A stretch of 64,000 bases of DNA, from the NCBI GenBank assembly GCA_964059195.1, contig CAXKWD010000009.1:44487160-44551159 (forward strand). The letters are read 5' to 3'. The stretch is from Ectobius pallidus (Eukaryota; Arthropoda; Insecta; Blattodea; Ectobiidae). The position numbers and the translations under genes were made by a program. The notes under the pieces are model-generated. The model was not told the DNA's origin, searched no databases, and worked only from the letters and a program-made list of their open reading frames with translations. How positions within the stretch are numbered: the stretch's first letter is position 1; each line of letters starts with the position of its first letter. Below, piece after piece: positions 56,848 through 64,000 of the stretch.

Positions 56848-56920
56848 TTAAAGCACTTACGAGTTTATAAGTCACCTGGTGGTATACTGGGATATGTGAG
56901 TCAGTTGGACAATTTATTGA

Positions 56921-57500
56921 TGGAATCATCCTCATTGACCAGCAGGTTTGCTTGAACGACGGACCAACATTAACAGCTCGACTAAGATGGATTTCCAGGT
57001 GCTGTAAACCCAAGACGTATAGAATTAGGTTGCAATGCTTTGTTAAATGGCAAATGAAAAAGGAAATACAGTAAAATTAAAGACAAATTAAATGAAAATA
57101 AAGGTTAAATGGGTTTCAGAATTTACAAAAAATATGTTGTATGTCTGCTAAATATATTTGCTTTTATTTTAACTTGAGATCTTATGTAGTTTTTTATACT
57201 TCTGACTATTTTTTAAATTTAATCTTTGTTTATTCAAATATTTAACTCTCATTATGATCCTTCTTCTGGCAAACAAATTTACAATCTCATCGTCTACATG
57301 CTTTACAAACACATCGGCAAAGCGGCATAGCATCACTGGCGCGTGGTTTGGACTGCAGCTCCGTGGGTATGCAGCCGCGTCATCACAGCGGGTGAGTGGT
57401 GGGGGAGAACCGCAGTCCGACCCACCTCCTAATTCTATACGCCTTGCTGTCAACCAACCGTATTCTCCTTACCTCTGCGCGGATGTCATTTCTCCGAATT
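56921..57500. other. no gene recognised
   Basis: Unassigned. Open frames near 57170-57450 overlap on both strands without recognisable motifs. Confidence 0.5.
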
Positions 57501-57625
57501 CAGAAACTGTCCTGGGGTGGGTGCAACAGACTCCAAAAAAGTGGTTCTAGGAGAGTCTACAGAAGGTCCACTTCGATGGAGCTAAGTTAATGGAAACCAT
57601 GTTGAAAAAGTGGATATATGCTATT
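57500..57625 (+). pseudogene. mariner transposase C-terminal fragment 2
   Basis: The plus strand reads KKWF, stop, ESLQKVHF and, with shifts, NGNHVEKVDIC, resembling the KWFEESLEKLP..NGDNIEKVDIA tail at 55443-55690. It is short and degraded; identification rests on the comparison. Confidence 0.55.
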
Positions 57626-57817
57626 TTCAGAAGCACGGAGGTTCTTAGTGGGGGTAAAAAAAGAAATCAAAGTGTAAATCAATATGGGACGCCTCTCATA
57701 ATTATTTATATAGAGAATAATATTTAATTAGGTTTTACGAATAATCTGGAAGGAGCCAAACATACTGTTACTAATCATAAAAAAGTTCTCTTATGTTTCA
57801 CCTGTATTGAGAATGAT

Positions 57818-58299
57818 TGAATTGAATAGGCGCCCTTAAGGCGGGAGGCGGGGTGGGAACGACCCCTAAGCACCGAAGCCGCAGGGATATTGTAACTACC
57901 TCCGAGATGGGATGAGTTGCGTGCCCACAGGCCGCCCCGGACCGCAGATTTCCCTGCAGGCCCCCACGGAGCTTCCCTACATCCAACAAGCCCTATTACC
58001 ATGCCACGTGTGTGCCACCCCATTCAGTCCCTCCAACCGGAGCCCCGACAGGTCCGCGACACACACCACCAACAACCTCTTCATCAAAAGCAGCGGGGAG
58101 AACAGGAGAGGACCCCCAAAGGGCGCTGACTGCCAAAGCAGACCCGATAGCAGAAGTGGAAACGGGATGAGGATGATAAGGGGGAAAGGTGAGATGAAGT
58201 GGAGAGTGTTGGTGGAATGAGAGGGGGAAACGGGAGAACCCCCGAGAAAAACCCCCCAAGGCACGGCTTCGTCCACCACGAATGACACACCCGCCGGCC
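57818..58299 (-). mobile_element. 482-bp GC-rich retroposed element (SINE or truncated LINE) with 12-bp duplication
   Basis: ATTGAGAATGAT is repeated exactly at 57806-57817 and 58300-58311. On the minus strand the element starts GGCCGGCGGGTGTGTCATTC and ends with a short ATTCA repeat tail at 57818-57830. It is far richer in G+C than the surroundings and has long overlapping open frames on both strands, a composition effect. No tRNA-like head is evident. The tail and duplication indicate retroposition. Confidence 0.82.
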
Positions 58300-58311
58300 A
58301 TTGAGAATGAT

Positions 58312-58963
58312 AGTATTTTCTGGACTTCTATGTGTTTTCTATTACATTGTTACTTGCATTGCTTCATATAACTTAATATATCTTTCTCTGAAACCCTGTG
58401 TATCCATATACCTACCTGTCATCTACATTCAGCTATCTGAGTCTGTCTGATTATCTCTTAGTATTTACTATCTTCAGTATTTCACCCTTTCTTTCTGTTG
58501 TAGCAACTTAGTAGGATGCCCGAAGCCTTTCGATACAATGAAATTGTTTAATCTGAACTTGGCGGAGAGTTATTACCTGGGAGCAGTGTGTTTGCGCGGA
58601 TGTGGATTTATTTGATAGTGTGAACGAACGAAATGGAATTGGTTTCATTAGTCAGGATGAAGTATTTACTCAAACTTTCGCTACTCCAACCCCCTCCCTT
58701 TACTCCACCCAAACTTTAGCAACGGTTTCCGGACTGTTGGGCAGAACAACTTCCATCTTCACGATGAAATATTTATGCCGCGGCAACCTGCCGATGCCAT
58801 TGCAATATATTCGGAATATGCAAAGCATCCGATGAAACAAATAGCGTTTCTCCGTTTCTATTGTACGTTTCAAATATAAATAGAATACCAGTTGCTCTGG
58901 CAGACCAAAATTTTGTAGTCTGTAAAGTAATTTTTATAAGTAACCCCATTATTTGTAATTGTA
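58312..58963. other. no gene recognised
   Basis: Unassigned; includes short CTGTCTGATTATCTC-rich stretches. Confidence 0.55.
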
Positions 58964-59200
58964 CGCCTTGTCGTAGTGGTTGAGGCACTGTGCTACAAAC
59001 CGGAAGGTCATGGGTTCGATTTTCGATGATTTTGGGTGGGATTTTTCCATTGACCTAATTCTTCTATTGGCACAATGACCCGTGGAAACCTTACCACCTT
59101 CAAGTGCCGAATGTTTCAATCTGAGAGCCTCAACCTCCTGAAAACCTATGGGTCTCCACGGTCCATAGACCTACAGGGATCTCCTTACCTTTTTTATCAG
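58964..59200 (+). mobile_element. tRNA-derived SINE
   Basis: The head has A-box-like TAGTGGTTGAGG (58974-58985) and, 35 bases on, the B-box-like GGTTCGATTTT, preceded by ACCGGAAGGTCATG. The body GGGTGGGATTTTTCCATTGACC follows. This is a common arthropod tRNA-SINE arrangement. The end is uncertain and no target duplication was found. Confidence 0.7.
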
Positions 59201-59810
59201 TATTCGATCACCGAACTTAAGGATTAGTTACAGCTAGCGTAAGTAGCGTAGTACCGGTATACCTTTCAGCAAGGTATATAACTGTAGACCTACCAGCGGA
59301 AATTCTGTCTTCATGTATGGCGTTGTTGCTCGGTTAAAACGTTAGAATGATTTTAAGTAGGCGTATTGCTACACAGCTATTATACTAATCGAAATCTAAA
59401 ATTTACACTGCTATAAATACTGTCTGGAACATTATCTATAAATAAGTACCATTTATATAGGCTCTATCAGTGCATATATACCATATACGTTATACCATAA
59501 TATATCCATGATTATTCCAGCTAGGGATCTAATTTTATTGTTACTGTGCAATCAACCCTTGCCATCGCATATTACAACACATTCTTAAAATTATTTTTTT
59601 ATTGGTTAATTAAATGTAGGTTGTAGCCTATATTTTTACTATTTTTTATTTATGACGCTACTTCATGTTATCCTGGAACAATGATTAATTTTATTGTAAT
59701 ACTGTAAATATAGACATTTATGTCACATAGACATTACTTAATTAATAGAAAAAAATACTTTATTTATTTGACTTTCATATCTTCCATTACATTTGACTAC
59801 ATTCTAAACT
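59201..59810. other. no gene recognised
   Basis: AT-rich, unassigned. Confidence 0.6.
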
Positions 59811-59822
59811 TTCAATAAAAAC

Positions 59823-60124
59823 TAAACTAAACTAAACTCCATTTCGCTACATCCCTGGAAGGACTTGACCTACCACCCGACCGCTGCGTCATCTACCAGA
59901 GGTAGTAGTAGTCATCATGCCGACACCCACAGCCGTTAATGGTGGTTTTCATGACCGGAGCCGCTACTTTTCTATCAAGTAGCTCCTCAATTTGAATCAC
60001 GAGGCTGAGTTCACCCCTGCCAGACCTCCCTACCTCAGAAAAACTCCGAGGAGGTACCGGGGATCGAACCCGGGCCGACGGATCTGTAGTCAGCGACGCT
60101 AATCACAAGACCACGCCAGCGATC
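59823..60124 (-). mobile_element. tRNA-derived SINE with 12-bp target duplication
   Basis: TTCAATAAAAAC flanks it at 59811-59822 and 60125-60136. On the minus strand the head (GCTGGCGTGGTCTTGTGATT.. with B box GGTTCGATCCC) is at 60124-60050. The body runs through GAGGTAGGGAGGTCTGGCAG, and the 3' tail is an AGTTT repeat at 59823-59838. The intact B box and exact duplication indicate a rather young copy. Confidence 0.92.
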
Positions 60125-60136
60125 TTCAATAAAAAC

Positions 60137-61077
60137 ACGACAGTAATATTATACATATTGTTTATATGTAATATTTGTATGTTTGTGAATGTAGGTCCTT
60201 AGACCACATATTTTCATTCAGGGTTTATAATTCTTTATTGCATGTGGTATACAACATTTTCAAGCATACTTTACCTGCGTGCACTGTGGACTTAACACGC
60301 CAGACTATAGAATATTGAAGTGGAAGTCTGTACTATAATTCATTTGTGTATATACAGAGCACAGAACACAGTGATGCATTCGGAGTTATTTTCTAATTCT
60401 TTATACTAAGCACGTCCTGAACAGCGCTTCACCAAGACTCGAACCGGTACATCCAGATTTAAAGTTCGGCTTGTTTATCCCTGTATTTATATTCATTGCC
60501 GTCGCAGTCATATTCCAAAACAAGCTACGAAGCACGTACTCTCGTTTAAGGGCAGAAGTTTATCAAATATTCCGTTAAAAATGACCTCACTTAGTATAAT
60601 ATTCATACCTCATTTCTCATTCAAGCTTTTTCCCTGGCTGTGTATACGGCCTGTTTACAAGCTTCCCTAGTCTGAAAGAGGAAGACTTGCTTTGCAGAAT
60701 ACGCAGTGATGTATTACGTAAGGAGTTCACTGCGTGCTGTACGAAAAGTATTACTATTTTATGAGGTATACTATCCTCGCTATCTTAAGTTATTTATTAG
60801 TTTTCAAAGCTAAGAGGAAGAATTTGAAACCACAGTCCTGTAATCATGTAGAAATGATTTTCTCTTTCTTCTCTTTTTTTTTTATTAATAACTCATTTAT
60901 AGGGAGGAGATACATAATTGAAGGTAAAAATGCTTCTATAATTTCAATTTTACTTCTCGTCAATCTGAAAACAGACTTTCAGTTGTACACCCCAAGAAGG
61001 AAGTTCCTGTTAATAAGCCGTTTCGATTATGTTATCCCCAAATTATGGATTTTCAGTCATGTTCATTCAAATAGTAT
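60137..61077. other. no gene recognised
   Basis: Unassigned. A 175-codon open frame (60734-61261) runs into repeat Z and has no protein-like motif; I treat it as chance. Confidence 0.55.
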
Positions 61078-61490
61078 ATTGCGATACAAGTGCCGTAAGC
61101 GATGCATACGGATCGAGGAAAGAGTTTTTCAATTTTCCGAGATCCGTTATGCGCTTACGGCACGAGTATTGCATGCTATTTTTTGCACGATGATTATTTA
61201 TATCAATTTAATTATATTAATTGAGATATTACCTGAAAATATTATGTATATACATTATTGAAGATAGATGTTTATTTCAGAAAGTGATTCGCATGTGTTT
61301 GTTGTTATGGGAACCGAATATTTGTTCTGGGGGCCTTGTCCATAAAGGCTTGTATTATGATGTGCCGTAAGTAAATTCTTACCGCACATAGCAACAAGAT
61401 TGCGTGCGGAAATGTAAACTTACGATCCACGGCAACAATATTCGTAAGTACCACTAATTAGTTAAGTCGTGCAAAAATATCTGAAAATTT
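61078..61490 (+). repeat. repeat 'Z', copy outside the palindrome
   Basis: Similar to 51608-52040 from TTGCGATACAA to the CACGGCAACAATATTCGTAA end, with small indels. It contains a local stem: GCCGTAAGCG..CATACGGATC pairs with GATCCGTTATGCGCTTACGGC. Confidence 0.82.
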
Positions 61491-61845
61491 AACTATTGAG
61501 TTGAAAATTTAGATACCATGGTGTATTTTACTCATATACAATTTTCATTACAAGTTTTATATAAATCTGAACATCATTATCAGTAGTAAAGAAATAACAA
61601 CAAACAATATTGTAGAAATACAAAAATTGGAAACAAATTATTAAATACTTTTAAAATCAAAACTCCATTTACAATTAATCCACAAATAAAACTTTGTGAA
61701 TAGTATATGTACAAAATTAGCAAAGGGTTTAAGGTTATTTGAACTCGGGCACTTGCGGTGTTTAACTTGAGTTACCTAAAAAGTAAACAAGCGGAGTTAT
61801 TGATAGAATCAAACACGCTCTTCTCAAACAACAAGTACTCTATGC
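61491..61845. other. no gene recognised
   Basis: AT-rich spacer before the LINE. Confidence 0.6.
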
Positions 61846-62314
61846 CTATCTGACCTCCCCAGGGGACGTCGCCTTATCGAAGCACTGTCCGTGCAGGCGG
61901 GGAGGTTTGCGTGCTTCAATGAGGCGGAGAGCTATACCGACGGTAGATAGCTACCAGAAGGGTCACCCATGTCGGGAAGGTCTCACGCGGAGAAGCCTGA
62001 CGAAGGCGTCCTGCAACGGCCTATCTTCCATATCCTGTCCTGTTTCCTTCCCTTTTCCCTACCCAAGCTAAGGTGGGAGGCATCGTGCTGAGAGCTGAAT
62101 GGCACCAGGGTTAGATGGTGTTGCGAACGATCCCCTTGGGGAACCAGGTCGAACCCCATGGTATTCAGACCTTCTACTTCTGTGGGGGCTCCAGGATTAG
62201 TGACAGATTTTTCCCCCAGCTCGTGGGACCATTATTGAGTCTAGCAAGCTATATCATCCAGAGTGCTCCTTAGCAGGGGACTCAGATAGCATAAACCTTG
62301 ATAGAACCCTGACA

Positions 62315-62683
62315 ATGGAACCCGGGGGACTAGAACGCTCCACGGGGGACTCAGTTCCCATGGGGAAAATTTCCAGGGAACTTATAAAATCGGAAGGCTC
62401 CTTAAAGGGGGACTCCAATGACAATCTAGAGCTCTCCTTAATTGGGGACTCGGAAAGGGTAAAGTTTGAGAGAAATCTGGCTGTGGAACCCGGGGAACTA
62501 GAGCGCTCCTCTATAGGGGACTATGTTTCTATGGGTTACTGTGCCGGGGAACTCAAGAGATCAGAGAGCTCCTTAACAGGGGACTCCAAAGATAAAGGGA
62601 TCGGACCCGACATAGCCTCAGGACCTCACAACAGGAGGAACCTGAAGCTAGAAGGAAACTCTATTTTTAAGGCATATGGTTAG
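62315..62683 (+). CDS. repeat-containing frame upstream of LINE ORF2
   Basis: This is 122 codons from MEPGGLERSTGDS. It contains several loosely repeated acidic units ending GDS or GDY (STGDSVPMG, LKGDSNDN, LIGDSERV, SIGDYVSMG, LTGDSKDKG), encoded by recurrences of CTCCTTAA..GGGGACTC. It ends KAYG-stop at 62683, overlapping the ORF2 ATG at 62676 by 8 bases. It occupies the ORF1 position but has none of the gag-like features (no CCHC knuckle). It may be a degenerate or highly reduced ORF1, or a leader frame. Function unknown. Confidence 0.45.
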   Translation: MEPGGLERSTGDSVPMGKISRELIKSEGSLKGDSNDNLELSLIGDSERVKFERNLAVEPGELERSSIGDYVSMGYCAGELKRSESSLTGDSKDKGIGPDIASGPHNRRNLKLEGNSIFKAYG

Positions 62684-63211
62684 TACCATTAGGGTTATTT
62701 ACTGTCTGCACTCTAACCTTCAACACAGTTTTGTGGCCTCTAGGGTTCTCACCCGACGGCTACAGACTGGAGGGATACATATCGCCCTGATACAGGAACC
62801 ATGGACTCGTGAGGGCCGTATCATGGGGTTGGCTGCAGCAGGCTTCTCTACTTTTAGTGCTCGCACTACAGATAGGCCTAGAGTATGCATCCTAATTAAA
62901 GGTATGGATGCATGGGCACTACCGCAGTTCTGTTCTCAGGACGTGGTAGCTGTTCTTGTGAGATATAAGGAGGGAAATGCAGAGCGGCAATTAGTTGTCT
63001 GCTCTGCATATTTCCCATATGATTCTGAGGATCCTCCTCCCTCAAGGGAGTTTGAGGACCTTGTTACTTATTGTGGACGGGAGGGACTTGACCTGGTGGT
63101 TGGCTGCGACTCTAATTCCCATCATGGGATTTGAGGTAGCACCAACGTTAACGCCAGGGGCGAGGCTCTTGCGAACTACATAAGTACAACGGATTTGGAA
63201 ATCTTGAATAA
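62676..63211 (+). pseudogene. LINE ORF2, endonuclease domain, first part (nonsense and frameshift)
   Basis: From ATG at 62676 the frame gives IHIALIQEPWTREGRI (the catalytic Glu block) and QLVVCSAYFPYD. It then has LDLVVGCDSNSHHGI followed by TGA at 63132-63134, where the family has Trp (HH..WGS), so this is a TGG to TGA change. The frame continues GSTNVNARGEALANYIST to about 63205, where one base is missing or gained and the reading moves to the frame at 63212. This endonuclease nicks the chromosomal target. As read, the copy cannot make a full protein. Confidence 0.88.
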
Positions 63212-64000
63212 CCTACATACTGTAATAACAGAAGGGAGGAAGCTATAGACATAACACTAGGATCCATAGGAATCATGGACAAGGTTAGTGGTTGGAGGGT
63301 CAGTAGTGAACCGTCCCTTTCCGACCACAGACACATAGAATTTCGTTTGGCACACTCCCTTGATCCTAGGACCTTCAGGGACCCCAAGAGGACCAATTGG
63401 GACTCTTATAGGGAGGACCTGAGGGGCAGGATCGCTGGGGGAATGCCTATAAATTCTTATAACAAGGAAAACTTGGGGGACTGCATTGATTGGATCAGTA
63501 CGGTCCTCAGATATTCCTTTGAGGATAACTGTCCACTTAGAGCAGTTAGGACAGTAAATGGGAGGTTCCGCTGGAACTCAACTTTGAGCAACCTTCGGAA
63601 CTCCACGAGACGGCTTTTTAACAGAGCTAAAGGTAATCAAGATACTGGGAGCTGGAACCTGCATAGGGATTCACAGCGCAAGTATAAGCAAGAACTGAAG
63701 AAGTCCTCCAGGGAAGCCTGGAGAGACTTCTGTCAGTGTATCAACAATCTACTAAGTACGGCTAGATTGTATAAAATCCTAATGCGAGACTCTAGAGCCA
63801 AATTGGGCTCATTTAGGACCCTCTCTGGGACATATACTGGCTCGGAGGAGGATACTTTACGACTCTTGCTTGGGATGCACTTCCCTGAATCACAGGTAGT
63901 TAATGAGGAGGCTGTATCTAGTCAGGCTTGCCGGCAGGCTATGCAGGACTGGCGGTCTGCCAAAGATATTGTCACCTATAAGCGATTAAAGTGGGCAATT
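63212..64000 (+). CDS. LINE ORF2, end of endonuclease and linker to RT (partial, open to window end)
   Basis: 263 codons without a stop, beginning PTYCNNRR..AIDITLGSIG (the PTF..R.E..IDITL block) and RVSSEPSLSDHRHIEF (Ser-Asp-His catalytic block), which complete the endonuclease. A Lys/Arg-rich linker with many Trp/Arg residues follows, and the frame is still open at the edge, just before the RT fingers are expected. Long open length so soon after two lesions suggests a young element with few mutations. No start codon of its own; it continues the preceding frame. Confidence 0.85.

Larger units (their letters stand above)
55790..56920 (+). mobile_element. tRNA-derived SINE (family S), composite copy with inverted tail and internal insert
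   Basis: Units match 21593-21956. Here the tail sequence appears in inverted orientation upstream of the tRNA-like head (55790-55872) and in direct orientation downstream (55975-56060). The head is therefore flanked by an 80-90-bp inverted repeat. The middle part (..GGGCCTTAA) is interrupted at 56093 by a 751-bp insert and resumes at 56848 to about 56920. No target duplication was identified. Confidence 0.8.
61846..64000 (+). mobile_element. LOA/R1-type LINE, 5' part, running off the window
   Basis: Composition becomes GC-richer at about 61846. A leader (61850-62300) precedes a repeat-containing frame (62315-62683) and ORF2 with an endonuclease domain. The window ends before the reverse transcriptase. 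ORF2 has one nonsense change and one frameshift. Clade is inferred from the endonuclease blocks (IQEPW, GCDSN.HH, IDITLG, SLSDHR). Confidence 0.85.

Noticed and set aside
57775..58301. Several long overlapping open frames on both strands
   Set aside because: They follow from high G+C in a retroposed element; none shows a protein-like motif and all overlap each other.
60734..61261. 175-codon open frame on the plus strand
   Set aside because: Hydrophobic and AT-driven, no motif, and its second half lies in repeat Z.
1..64000. CRISPR array, operon or bacterial features
   Set aside because: No direct-repeat/spacer array, no ribosome-binding-site spacing and no dense coding; the window is clearly eukaryotic.

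Overview
This window is animal, almost certainly insect, nuclear DNA. It is AT-rich, carries several kinds of microsatellite, and I found no host protein-coding gene that I would stand behind. Nearly everything recognisable is a transposable element or a fragment of one. The mixture points to an insect with a large repeat-rich genome: insect-type mariner/DUF4817 transposase, Jockey- and LOA/R1-type LINEs, an R2-like LINE with a restriction-like endonuclease, pogo/Tigger, hAT, Mutator-like (MULE), PIF/Harbinger-like and piggyBac-like elements, and tRNA-derived SINEs. A cockroach such as Periplaneta is my best guess, from resemblance of the transposon proteins and from the over-abundant octamer TAGGCCTA. 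That is inference, not proof.

Layout. 1-7.9 kb holds one dispersed repeat (4880-5501) and otherwise unassigned sequence. 7.9-14.1 kb is a nest: a repeat starting with a CCCGCGG hairpin contains a DUF4817-type mariner, which is split by a nearly complete Jockey-like LINE (8773-11871, minus strand). A ZBED/GTF2IRD2-type hAT relic (12688-14140, 8-bp target duplication) sits at its right end. 17.3-20.1 kb is a four-level nest: MULE (10-bp duplication) > long-TIR mariner (TA) > Harbinger-like element (TAA) > dispersed repeat. 21.4-24.7 kb holds two direct copies of one repeat; one is interrupted by a tRNA-type SINE and the other lies inside a TA-flanked element. 27-30 kb has two strong hairpins, a small hAT MITE and a decayed LINE RNase H segment. 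31-35.3 kb is a putative 4.4-kb TIR element containing a fresh R2-like LINE insertion with a 311-codon open frame. 35.7-41.8 kb has three MITEs and a SINE.

44.5-46.9 kb is a pogo-like element containing a hAT element, which carries an in-frame 33-bp minisatellite. 48.69-52.54 kb is a 3.85-kb near-perfect palindrome made of two head-to-head copies of one element, each with an identical 71-codon frame. 53.1-55.2 kb is a pogo/Tigger element whose catalytic core is deleted but whose HTH and C-terminal PHD-like finger remain. 55.4-60.1 kb has mariner tails, a tRNA-type SINE interrupted by a piggyBac-like insert at TTAA, and three other SINE-like elements. From about 61.85 kb to the end runs the 5' half of a LOA/R1-type LINE.

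Two patterns stand out. First, five different elements each carry their own short phrase repeated near their ends. Second, exact target-site duplications allow the order of insertion to be read for most of the nests. No gene network can be described: these are independent mobile elements, mostly inactive. The most intact are the Jockey RT frame, the R2-like tail and the LOA-type frame at the right edge.
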